Position numbers and translations under genes: made by a program. A DNA stretch of 64,000 nucleotides, taken from contig NZ_WNXD01000002.1 in assembly GCF_014172375.1 (NCBI RefSeq), positions 1,860,001 through 1,924,000 of the forward strand. The letters run 5' to 3'. Positions 35,350 to 42,582 of the stretch are shown here, piece by piece (within the stretch, counting starts at the first letter, position 1; each line of letters opens with the position of its first letter). Source of the DNA: Pedobacter planticolens. GTDB taxonomy: Bacteria; Bacteroidota; Bacteroidia; Sphingobacteriales; Sphingobacteriaceae. The notes beneath the pieces are model-generated. The model was not told the origin of the DNA. It did not search any database and saw nothing but the letters and a program-made list of their open reading frames with translations.

Positions 35350-35665
35350 GATATAAAGGTACTATTTGTCTTAAATATTAAAAATATCATAATTACGGAG
35401 TTTTTCTTCTATTGTTTTTTGAGTTTTTAGTAAAAATTCATGTTTTATCGTGATAAAATTGAAATAATTATCATAATTTATCAATTTTGTGTTTCATTTT
35501 ATTGTTTTTAACCAATATTTCATCTTTTGCTTTACTTTTTTAGGTTGTTTTTTGTTTAAAATGAATATATTTTATATTATTTAGTTAATAATTATGATAA
35601 TTATTAAAATTTTATACCTAATTTTAGATAATTAATAAGAAATCAAACGTTAAAAACTAAAAACT
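35350..35665 (+). promoter_or_regulatory. AT-rich region with two nested palindromes upstream of amt
   Basis: The region holds two odd palindromes with a shared core AATTAT-(C/G)-ATAATT: one at 35455-35488 (outer arms AAAATTGA / TCAATTTT) and one at 35585-35607, a 23-bp palindrome perfect except for its central base. The 16-base word at 35463-35478 is exactly inverted at 35590-35605. No ORF is seen. The second palindrome ends 58 bases before the amt ATG. Operator sites for a nitrogen-responsive dimeric regulator are the natural guess, unproven. Confidence 0.55.
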
Positions 35666-37024
35666 ATGGGTAAAATTTTATTTAAACAGTATTCTCCATT
35701 TGTGATTTTAATGATAATCGCAGTGTTAGCTCTTTTTATTCCTCTACTTCCTAATTTTGATGAAGGTAAATACAGTGGTCCTGATATTGCATTTGTATTA
35801 ATATCGGCTGCACTTGTATTTTTAATGACACCAGGTCTTGCATTTTTCTACGGCGGGATGGTGCATCGTAAAAATGTACTTTCAACCATGATTAAAAGTG
35901 TGGTAGCTGCAGGAGTAATTACTGTATTATGGACAGTTGTAGGTTTCAGTCTTGCTTTCGGAAAATCAATAGGAGGTTTTATTGGAGATCCTAGAACATT
36001 CTTGTTTTTTCAAGGTGTAAATTCTGGAACAGCTTGGGGAACTATTCCACTTTCATTGTTTGCTGTTTTCCAATTAATGTTCGCTATCATCACGCCAGGT
36101 TTGGTTGTGGGTGCAGTTGCAGAACGTATCCGTTTCACTTCATACATTTTATTCATCGTGCTTTTTGCATTATTGGTGTATTCGCCTTTAGCACATATGA
36201 CATGGTCTCCTGATGGTTTCCTATTAAAAATGGGTGTGTTAGATTTTGCTGGTGGTACGGTTGTACATATTTCTGCAGGTATGGCAGCATTGGCTGGAGC
36301 ACTAGTATTAAAACGAAGAAAATCTCATATCGAACACCGCGAAGTACCACCTGCAAATATTCCTTACGTATTAATTGGTACAGGTTTATTATGGTTCGGT
36401 TGGTTTGGTTTTAATGCAGGTTCGGCATTAGGTGCAAATAGTTTAGCTGTTTCTGCTTTCTTAACTACCAATACTGCTGCTGGTGCTGCGGGTTTATCTT
36501 GGATGTTTTTTGATGTAGCTAGAGGTAAAAAACCTTCAGTATTAGGTTTCTGTATTGGTGCGGTTGTAGGCTTAGTTGCTATTACCCCAGGTGCAGGTTT
36601 TGTGAGCATTCCATCAAGTATTTTTATAGGTGCTGTTGCGGCTGTTATCTCTAATTTGGTAGTTTCTTGGAAACAAAAAACAAGCTTAGATGATACATTA
36701 GATGTGTTTCCTTGTCATGGTGTAGGTGGTATAGTTGGTATGTTATTAACTGGTGTATTTGCTACTAAAACTGTAAATAGCCTTGGTGCAGACGGTTTGT
36801 TATATGGTAATCCTGCATTCTTCCTTACTCAATTAAAAGGTGCGGCGATAGTAGTGGTATTCAGTTTTGTAGTATCATTTGCCATCTTCAAATTAATCAA
36901 TTTGGTACAACCAATTCGTGTAACTGCCGAAGAAGAAGAAGAAGGATTGGATGCAAGTCAACATGATGAAAAATACTCACAAGGTACTTTAATCGTTGCT
37001 GGACAAGAAGTTCCAAACGTTTAA
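35666..37024 (+). CDS. amt: Ammonium transporter (Amt/MEP/Rh)
   Basis: A 452-residue inner-membrane protein with about 11-12 helices. Family marks are DIAFVLISAALVFLMTPGLAFF, FYGGMVHRKNVLSTM, VVHISAGMAALAGALVLKRR (with the first pore histidine), WFGWFGFNAGSALGAN and DVFPCHGVGGIVGMLLTGVF (second pore histidine, in HGVGG). It conducts ammonium/ammonia into the cell under nitrogen limitation. A PII (glnB/glnK) gene, which often follows amt, is absent; an outer-membrane porin gene follows instead. The upstream region has unusual palindromes suggesting control by a DNA-binding dimer. Confidence 0.95.
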   Translation: MGKILFKQYSPFVILMIIAVLALFIPLLPNFDEGKYSGPDIAFVLISAALVFLMTPGLAFFYGGMVHRKNVLSTMIKSVVAAGVITVLWTVVGFSLAFGKSIGGFIGDPRTFLFFQGVNSGTAWGTIPLSLFAVFQLMFAIITPGLVVGAVAERIRFTSYILFIVLFALLVYSPLAHMTWSPDGFLLKMGVLDFAGGTVVHISAGMAALAGALVLKRRKSHIEHREVPPANIPYVLIGTGLLWFGWFGFNAGSALGANSLAVSAFLTTNTAAGAAGLSWMFFDVARGKKPSVLGFCIGAVVGLVAITPGAGFVSIPSSIFIGAVAAVISNLVVSWKQKTSLDDTLDVFPCHGVGGIVGMLLTGVFATKTVNSLGADGLLYGNPAFFLTQLKGAAIVVVFSFVVSFAIFKLINLVQPIRVTAEEEEEGLDASQHDEKYSQGTLIVAGQEVPNV

Positions 37025-37036
37025 GCACTCTTAAAT

Positions 37037-37088
37037 TTCGGGCTATTCATATTTAAATTGAACCACATTTTGGTGTGGGTAGCCCGAA
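37037..37088 (+). other. Intercistronic stem-loop between amt and the porin gene
   Basis: TTCGGGCTA (37037-37045) pairs with TAGCCCGAA (37080-37088) and encloses a CCACA / TGTGG hairpin. There is no T-run after it, so it fits a read-through attenuator or mRNA-processing hairpin better than a full terminator. Confidence 0.6.
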
Positions 37089-37144
37089 TATTGACTTTTA
37101 ATTTATAGATACCGGAATAATTTATAAACCTTAAAACTAAAATT

Positions 37145-38188
37145 ATGAAAATTAAATCTCTACTTTTTATTGTTGCCCTCGGATGTACTACTGCTACCTA
37201 TGCACAAGAAACTGCCACTCCTTTGCAAATTTCTGGTTCGGTAGATACCTATTACAAATATGATTTTGCCAAAGCGGCTAACATTAACACCTATTTCGCG
37301 AATGAGCAGAATTCCATTTCATTAGGGATGATAGACTTGGCGTTGAAAAAAACTACAGGTAAAGCATCATTTGTTGGTGAATTATCTTTCGGTCCACGCG
37401 GACAATCGCAATCTATACCAAATGCTGCAGGTGCTTATGATGAAAACACGAACAGTTTCAATATTCAGAATTTATATGTGAGTTACGCTTTTACAGATAA
37501 ATTTAGCATGACTGCTGGTTACATGGGTACGTTTATTGGTTACGAGGTGATTTCGCCAGCGGCTAATTTTAACTACTCTACTTCTTATTTATTTGGATCA
37601 GGTCCTTTTCAAAATGCAGGTATTAAAGCGAGTTATGCATTTTCTGATAAAGTGAGTTTAATGGCAGGTTTGTTTAACGATTGGAATGTGTACCAAGATT
37701 TTAACGGCGTATCTCATGTTGGTGCGCAATTAACAGTAACTCCAGTTACCGGTTGGACAGCTTATTTGAATGTGCTTTCTGGTCGTTCGGCAGGTGCGCC
37801 AGGTACAGGAACCATATTCGATTTAACTACAGCTTATCAAATTACCGATCAATTTAAATTAGGTTTAAACGCTGCTGATTATTCAGTTTCGAACGATAAT
37901 GGAGGTTATTCGGGTGTAGCTTTATATCCTCAATATGCGTTTACCAAAGCAGTTGCTTTAGGTTTAAGAGGCGAGTATTTTAACTATAAAGGGATTGGTA
38001 CAGCGGCAGATGTAAGTGTAGCTTCGGTTACGTTATCTGCTAATATCAAATCGGGCGGATTAACATTTATTCCAGAGGTTCGTTTTGATAGTGATAAAGA
38101 TTTCTCGCAAGGATTTACAAAAACTAACGGAATAACTGCTGCAAAATCAGCTTCTCAATTTTCTTTAGCTGCGGTTTACGCTTTTTAA
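37145..38188 (+). CDS. Outer-membrane beta-barrel porin (BBP2-like)
   Basis: A 347-residue protein with signal peptide (LLFIVALGCTTATYAQ, cleaved near residue 21) and a mature part of alternating strands ending ...SQFSLAAVYAF, the C-terminal aromatic typical of outer-membrane barrels. QISGSVDTYYKYDFAKA and FNIQNLYVSYAFTDKFSMTAGYMGTF are characteristic of the 'putative beta-barrel porin-2' family. In Bacteroidota this family often follows amt, so it may let ammonium or small nitrogen compounds across the outer membrane; this is inferred from position. A perfect terminator follows the stop. Confidence 0.85.
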   Translation: MKIKSLLFIVALGCTTATYAQETATPLQISGSVDTYYKYDFAKAANINTYFANEQNSISLGMIDLALKKTTGKASFVGELSFGPRGQSQSIPNAAGAYDENTNSFNIQNLYVSYAFTDKFSMTAGYMGTFIGYEVISPAANFNYSTSYLFGSGPFQNAGIKASYAFSDKVSLMAGLFNDWNVYQDFNGVSHVGAQLTVTPVTGWTAYLNVLSGRSAGAPGTGTIFDLTTAYQITDQFKLGLNAADYSVSNDNGGYSGVALYPQYAFTKAVALGLRGEYFNYKGIGTAADVSVASVTLSANIKSGGLTFIPEVRFDSDKDFSQGFTKTNGITAAKSASQFSLAAVYAF

Positions 38189-38208
38189 TAAACAAAACAA
38201 ACTATAAG

Positions 38209-38234
38209 CGTCCCGATTAATCGGGACGTTTTTT
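38209..38234 (+). terminator. Intrinsic terminator of the amt-porin operon
   Basis: CGTCCCGATT / AATCGGGACG perfect palindromic hairpin followed by six T, 20 bases after the porin stop. Confidence 0.93.
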
Positions 38235-38245
38235 ATGCTTAACCA

Positions 38246-38830
38246 ATGAAATTTATATCGAGCTTTTTCTTGTTGATTACTTGTTTTGTGTACGCAAATG
38301 CGCAAAGCGAAAATTTATTACCAGTAGATGAACATGGAAAGCTCATTTATTACGAGGTAGTAGAGTTAAAAGGAACAACTCAAGATTCGCTTAAAATTAG
38401 AGCAGTTAATTACCTTAAAAAACAGAATAAAGATGTACAGTTTAAGTCGGCGCAGGGCGATACCGCATTCATCGCCAATGGCAAAATGATCATCAATAAA
38501 ACATTACTGGTGATGTCGCATCCCTCTGGAGAAATCCTATATCGCTTTCAAGTAGAAGTAAAAGAGGCGAAGTATCGTTTTTGGTTAAGCGACTTTAGTT
38601 TTATCCCATACCAACGTGATAGATATGGAAATTTTGTGGCAAGTACAACTATAGGTACGCCTTTAGAAAAAGATCCAGGCAAATTAAACGCTGGTCAGTG
38701 GAAAGAATATCAAGTGCAAACTGCTAAATATGCCAAAGACTTGGCCGTTAAGTTTAAGCAGTTTATGGCAAGCAAAAATCCAATAGCTGAACCAATGCCA
38801 GAGAAAAAGGTAATCAGTAAAAACTGGTAA
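38246..38830 (+). CDS. DUF4468 domain protein
   Basis: A 194-residue exported protein; signal peptide FFLLITCFVYANAQ cleaved near residue 20. DEHGKLIYYEVVELKGTTQD and the following RAVNYLKKQNKDVQFKSAQG match the start of DUF4468 (TBP-like fold), a Bacteroidota family of unknown function. YRFQVEVKEAKYRFWLSDFS lies at the centre. It begins 12 bases after the terminator hairpin of the porin gene, so its promoter, if any, must overlap the terminator, or expression depends on read-through. Confidence 0.82.
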   Translation: MKFISSFFLLITCFVYANAQSENLLPVDEHGKLIYYEVVELKGTTQDSLKIRAVNYLKKQNKDVQFKSAQGDTAFIANGKMIINKTLLVMSHPSGEILYRFQVEVKEAKYRFWLSDFSFIPYQRDRYGNFVASTTIGTPLEKDPGKLNAGQWKEYQVQTAKYAKDLAVKFKQFMASKNPIAEPMPEKKVISKNW

Positions 38831-38855
38831 TTATTTAGAAGTCGTCTAAAAATGA

Positions 38856-38996
38856 AACCACATAGACACATAGGGTTTTGATCTTGTGGGATAGGAAGAT
38901 AAATCTTCTAAACATAGTCTTTATGTGCCTATTGCAATGCCTTTAGGCATGCTATGAGGCTTTAACTTTCATAAAAATCTATGTACCTATGTGGTT
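38856..38996. repeat. 141-bp palindromic intergenic repeat, copy 2
   Basis: Same element as 32151-32291: ends AACCACATAGACACATAGGG and CTATGTACCTATGTGGTT, identical length. Paired changes at the ends (G/C in copy 1, A/T in copy 2 at the same place) keep the arms complementary. Confidence 0.9.
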
Positions 38997-39027
38997 ATAA
39001 TTAATTTTGAATTGAAACAGTTTCTAC

Positions 39028-39555
39028 TTATTTAGAAGTTTTTGTGCTTAATTGTTTTTCAATCAACTTCAGCATCACTTTAAATTCCTTCTCTTCATAT
39101 CCCATAGATTGGTAAATGATTTTTCCATCTTGATCTATCAAAATATTTCTTGGAATAGATTGTTTAGCAAACTTGCTAAAAACACCTCTATCTACATCTG
39201 GTAAAATTGGGAAAGTAAATCCTTTTTTCGCTTTGTAAGGAATTAATTTGTCCCAACCTTCTTCTCGTCCGAAAACGAAAAACGCAAAATTCTTATTGTC
39301 TTTGTATTTATCCCAAATTCTAGTTTGCACTTCAGGTAGCTCCACATTACACGGCGGACACCACGTTGCAAACAAATTAATTAAAATCAATTTCCCTTTA
39401 TAATCGGATATATTAACAGTTTTTCCTTTTTCTAGCTCGAAACTAAAGGATGGAACAGGATCGCCAATCTTGGTGTACGTGTCTTTATCTTCTGTTTGTG
39501 CAAAAACAGTAACCGAATACGCGATTACTAATAACGATAAGAATATCTTTTTCAT
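39028..39555 (-). CDS. TlpA-like thiol-disulfide oxidoreductase
   Basis: A 175-residue exported thioredoxin-fold protein with signal peptide (LSLLVIAYSVTVFAQ, cleaved near residue 20). The active site is WCPPC (C66, C69) in LFATWCPPCNVELPEV; the cis-Pro loop is SIPRNILID. It starts with GDPVPSFSFELEKGKTVNIS, the usual AhpC/TSA-type lead. It probably reduces disulfides or delivers electrons to periplasmic or cytochrome-maturation proteins. A strong promoter lies directly upstream. Isolated minus-strand gene with no obvious redox partner nearby. Confidence 0.88.
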   Translation of the reverse strand: MKKIFLSLLVIAYSVTVFAQTEDKDTYTKIGDPVPSFSFELEKGKTVNISDYKGKLILINLFATWCPPCNVELPEVQTRIWDKYKDNKNFAFFVFGREEGWDKLIPYKAKKGFTFPILPDVDRGVFSKFAKQSIPRNILIDQDGKIIYQSMGYEEKEFKVMLKLIEKQLSTKTSK

Positions 39556-39572
39556 AAAATGATTTTATGAAT

Positions 39573-39602
39573 CAAATATACATTAATCTATTTTAACTAC
39601 AA
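39573..39602 (-). promoter_or_regulatory. Promoter of the tlpA-like gene (TTG-N19-TATATTTG)
   Basis: Minus strand: -33 TTG at 39600-39602, 19-base spacer, -7 TATATTTG at 39573-39580, 17 bases before the ATG. A good match to the Bacteroidota consensus. Confidence 0.65.
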
Positions 39603-39604
39603 CC

Positions 39605-40078
39605 TTAGTGAACCATCTTGTCTGCACAAGTAGAGCTTGCAAAAGCTTCTGGTTTAGCTTTAAAAATAAAGCCCATACTTAAAATATAACCCATTGCCTC
39701 GTTTAATGCTTTGTTAGATTTAAACATTGGGTTGGTGTTAATATCAGCATGCACTTCTAAATCGACATCATATATGTCCAATAAATCGCAAATAGAATAA
39801 GCGGTTTCGATAGATTTTTGCACTTCTACCAACATCCTTTCTTTAATACCCATTTGTTGCGTGGTTTTATCTTGGTTAATGTACATAAAACCTCCATGAT
39901 GCTCTCTAACCAAAACAATTACAGTTGCAAAATCTGTAGTCGCACCTTTAACTTGTGAGTCGGTACCAATGCAAACTTTTAATTTGTAGCCGTTTTCTGT
40001 TTCGCGGATAATCGCTTGTTCAACTTCTTCTAAAATTGACGAATGAATAACTTCGCCACTAAATTTCTTCCAGGTCAT
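39605..40078 (-). CDS. YkuK-like (DUF458) RNase H-fold protein
   Basis: A 157-residue protein. KLKVCIGTDSQVKGATTDFA carries the first acidic residue of an RNase H-like core, VYINQDKT-like FMYINQDKTTQQMGIKERML the basic middle, and DVDLEVHADINTNPMFKSNK the D..D..N acidic segment, as in Bacillus YkuK (DUF458/RNase_H_like). The biochemical function is unknown; nucleic-acid hydrolysis is possible. Start at ATG 40076-40078. The last residues carry two cysteine/His elements (STCADKMVH). Confidence 0.82.
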   Translation of the reverse strand: MTWKKFSGEVIHSSILEEVEQAIIRETENGYKLKVCIGTDSQVKGATTDFATVIVLVREHHGGFMYINQDKTTQQMGIKERMLVEVQKSIETAYSICDLLDIYDVDLEVHADINTNPMFKSNKALNEAMGYILSMGFIFKAKPEAFASSTCADKMVH

Positions 40079-40238
40079 ACGTATATGGTGTTAAGGTTAA
40101 CAACCCGTAATCAGGTTTCCTAAAATTAAGGGGTTAGTATTATATAATGATTAATTCAATGTTGTTTATTTGCTAACATTTTATTGGTTTTCAACAAGAT
40201 AGGTAAAATTTAGGTAAGATGAGATTAAGAAAAAATAG

Positions 40239-40301
40239 CCGCAGATGCGCAGATTTAAATAAGATGATTTTTTTACAAGCTAAAAATCTGCGCATCTGCG
40301 G
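40239..40301. repeat. Perfect 18-bp inverted repeat (CCGCAGATGCGCAGATTT)
   Basis: CCGCAGATGCGCAGATTT (40239-40256) and its exact complement at 40284-40301 are separated by 27 AT-rich bases. It lies in the 340-base gap between the YkuK-like gene and the helicase and holds no ORF. Related in layout to the palindromes at 10174, 32151 and 38856. Confidence 0.85.
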
Positions 40302-40380
40302 CAGATAAAAAGGTTAACTTAACGGCATTACGCTATATGATTAAATTTAAATCTTCTGAATTAATCCTTATTCATTGCTC

Positions 40381-40414
40381 TTTGTTCCTTAATCATTTTA
40401 TATCTCTACCTTTG
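40381..40414 (+). promoter_or_regulatory. Promoter of the helicase gene (TTTG-N22-TACCTTTG)
   Basis: -33 TTTG (40381-40384), a 22-base spacer and -7 TACCTTTG (40407-40414) that ends four bases before the ATG at 40419. A near-leaderless transcript is implied. Confidence 0.55.
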
Positions 40415-40418
40415 TGGC

Positions 40419-41726
40419 ATGATGCTACAACCCATACTCGATAACCTAAAAATTACTGCACTTAACCAAATGCAAGAAGCAGCAATTTCGGCAACAAAAA
40501 AAGGTAACGATATATTGGTGTTAGCGCCAACTGGTTCTGGCAAAACCTTAGCCTTTTTATTACCAGTTTTAAATAACCTAGTAAAAGATAGTAAAGGTGT
40601 TCAGTGTTTAATTTTAGTTCCTTCGAGAGAATTAGCCTTACAAATAGAACAGGTTTTTAAACAAATGGGTACAGGTTTTAAGGTGAATTGCTGTTATGGC
40701 GGACATCCCATAAAAACTGAACGTAATAATTTAGAGCAAGCGCCTGCTGTATTAATTGGTACACCTGGTCGTATTGCGTATCATTTACGTCATCAAAATT
40801 TCGATGAATCTACTATTACCACTTTAGTATTAGATGAATTTGATAAAGCCCTAGAGTTTGGTTTTACTGAGGATATGTCGCACATCATTGGATCGTTACT
40901 ATCTCTAAAACAACGGATTTTAACATCGGCAACTGCCATGGAAGAAATACCTGCTTTTACAGGTTTAAAAAATCATACAGAAATAGATTTTTTAAAAGAT
41001 GTTCAAATAGCTCCAGATTTAAAACTAAAGAAAGTACAAACTACGGCCGAAGATAAATTAGATACTTTATTTGAACTGATTTGTAAAATAGGAAGTAAAA
41101 CCACCTTGATTTTCTGTAACCACAGAGAAACTGTTGATCGGATTAGCGATTTATTAATTGATAAAGATTTAGCGCATGATATTTTTCATGGCGGCATGGA
41201 ACAGGATGAACGTGAAAGAGCATTGCTAAAATTTAGAAACGGAAGCATTAAAATTTTAATCACGACCGATTTAGCTTCAAGAGGTTTAGATATTCCAGAA
41301 GTAGAATACATTATCCATTATCAATTACCGTATACAGAAGATGCATTTTTGCATAGAAACGGTCGCACAGCAAGGATGAATGCGAAAGGTACGGCCTATC
41401 TTATTTTAGCAGACGATGAAAAATATCCATTCTTAAAAGCTGATATTGAAACTGAAAAGTTAAAAGGACCGTATAAATTACCTCAGGATAGTATTTGGCA
41501 AACCTTGTACATTAGTGCAGGTAAAAAAGATAAAGTAAATAAAATTGATATTGTAGGTATGCTACTTAAAAAAGGCGGACTACAAAAAGACGATGTTGGT
41601 TTAATTGAAGTAAAAGATCAGGCAAGTTATGTAGCGGTTAAAAGGAAACTAGTGCCACAAATTCTTCGTGCTTTAGCCAACGAAAGAGTAAAGAATAAAA
41701 AAGTAAAAATAGAAACAGCCATGTAA
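40419..41726 (+). CDS. DEAD-box RNA helicase family protein (DEFD variant)
   Basis: A 435-residue superfamily 2 helicase. Motif I APTGSGKT (about 36-43), Ia VPSRELALQ, Ib IGTPGRI, II LDEFD (about residue 139, Phe in place of Ala of DEAD), III TSATA, V TTDLASRGLDIPEV and VI HRNGRTARM are all present. The C-terminal 75 residues (about 355-435) form an RNA-binding-like domain similar to DbpA/CsdA (IDIVGMLLKKGGLQKDDVGLIEV). Likely assists ribosome assembly or unwinds mRNA. The DUF1456 protein follows and may be co-transcribed. Start ATG 40419 (ATG 40422 also possible). Confidence 0.9.
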   Translation: MMLQPILDNLKITALNQMQEAAISATKKGNDILVLAPTGSGKTLAFLLPVLNNLVKDSKGVQCLILVPSRELALQIEQVFKQMGTGFKVNCCYGGHPIKTERNNLEQAPAVLIGTPGRIAYHLRHQNFDESTITTLVLDEFDKALEFGFTEDMSHIIGSLLSLKQRILTSATAMEEIPAFTGLKNHTEIDFLKDVQIAPDLKLKKVQTTAEDKLDTLFELICKIGSKTTLIFCNHRETVDRISDLLIDKDLAHDIFHGGMEQDERERALLKFRNGSIKILITTDLASRGLDIPEVEYIIHYQLPYTEDAFLHRNGRTARMNAKGTAYLILADDEKYPFLKADIETEKLKGPYKLPQDSIWQTLYISAGKKDKVNKIDIVGMLLKKGGLQKDDVGLIEVKDQASYVAVKRKLVPQILRALANERVKNKKVKIETAM

Positions 41727-41805
41727 AGAATAGTCCGAAAGTCAGGAAATTCCGAAAGACAATAACTGAAACGGCTGATCTAAATACCATATACTAAATA
41801 CTAAA

Positions 41806-42036
41806 ATGAGCAACAACGATATCATGAAAAAACTAAGGGTAGCTTTATCCTTAAATAGCGATCAGATTATAGAAATTTGTAATCTAGTAGGTTTTACAGT
41901 AACTAAAAGTGAGCTTGGCGATATTTTTAGGAACGACGAACATCCTAACTTTAAGAAATGTGGCGATCAAATTTTGCGCAACTTCTTAAACGGCTTAGTT
42001 ATTTATAAACGCGGACCGAGAGAAGAGAAAAAGTAG
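41806..42036 (+). CDS. DUF1456 family protein (single domain)
   Basis: A 76-residue protein matching one DUF1456 unit: SNNDIMKKLRVALSLNSDQI, TVTKSELGDIFRNDEHPNFK and CGDQILRNFLNGLVIYKRG. E. coli YehS has two such units in about 156 residues; here there is only one. The function of the family is unknown. It follows the helicase by 79 bases on the same strand, an arrangement worth noting because both might act on RNA. Confidence 0.85.
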   Translation: MSNNDIMKKLRVALSLNSDQIIEICNLVGFTVTKSELGDIFRNDEHPNFKKCGDQILRNFLNGLVIYKRGPREEKK

Positions 42037-42084
42037 AATGTTTGTCATCCTGAGGCTGTCGAAAGATTAATATGACGCTCAGTA

Positions 42085-42468
42085 TTAATTGATATTGTAT
42101 TTAGATACTTTATTAACTAACTTCTCTATTTTTCCTAAAAGGACATCCATTTTAAAAGGCTTCGACATAAAATCATTTGGAGCACATTCCATATCTTGTA
42201 CTTCTTTTAAATCGTATAAACCCGACATCATTAAAATAGGGATATGCTTGGTATCTTCATGAGATTTAATTTGGCTACATATTATTCTACCATCAATTTT
42301 GCCCAATACAACATCTAGTAAAATTAAATCTGGTTCGAAATCTGCTAAACGTTCAAAAATAAGCTCTGCATCATTTAAAGGTTCAACATCATATCCGCCA
42401 ATTTCTAAAATTAGTTGAATGGTTTCTAGAACGTCATCATCATCATCAACTACGAGTATTTTCTTCAT
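42085..42468 (-). CDS. Single-domain response regulator (CheY-like)
   Basis: A 127-residue receiver domain without an output domain. The acidic pocket is in KILVVDDDDDV, the phosphoacceptor is D52 in DLILLDVVLG, the conserved Thr/Ser is in ILMMSG, and K103 lies in MSKPFKMD. It is likely phosphorylated by a hybrid or separate kinase and acts by protein contact; no kinase gene is adjacent. A -7 box (42474-42481) ends five bases before the ATG. Confidence 0.9.
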   Translation of the reverse strand: MKKILVVDDDDDVLETIQLILEIGGYDVEPLNDAELIFERLADFEPDLILLDVVLGKIDGRIICSQIKSHEDTKHIPILMMSGLYDLKEVQDMECAPNDFMSKPFKMDVLLGKIEKLVNKVSKYNIN

Positions 42469-42473
42469 GTCGG

Positions 42474-42506
42474 CAAATATATTAGATTGTAATAAATATA
42501 TAACAA
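42474..42506 (-). promoter_or_regulatory. Promoter of the response regulator (TTG-N22-TATATTTG)
   Basis: Minus strand: TTG (42504-42506), 22-base spacer, TATATTTG (42474-42481), then CCGAC and the ATG. The spacing is the same as for the helicase promoter and again leaves no room for a normal leader. Confidence 0.55.
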
Positions 42507-42582
42507 TAGAAATTGAATTGGGTTTCTAAATATAAATGTTATTATTTTTTTCTACTTTCCAATATCAATATTTCCTTTAATC

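Noticed and set aside
38209..38234. Operator for the DUF4468 gene
   Set aside because: The palindrome is followed by six T and stands directly behind the porin stop, so a terminator is the simpler reading.
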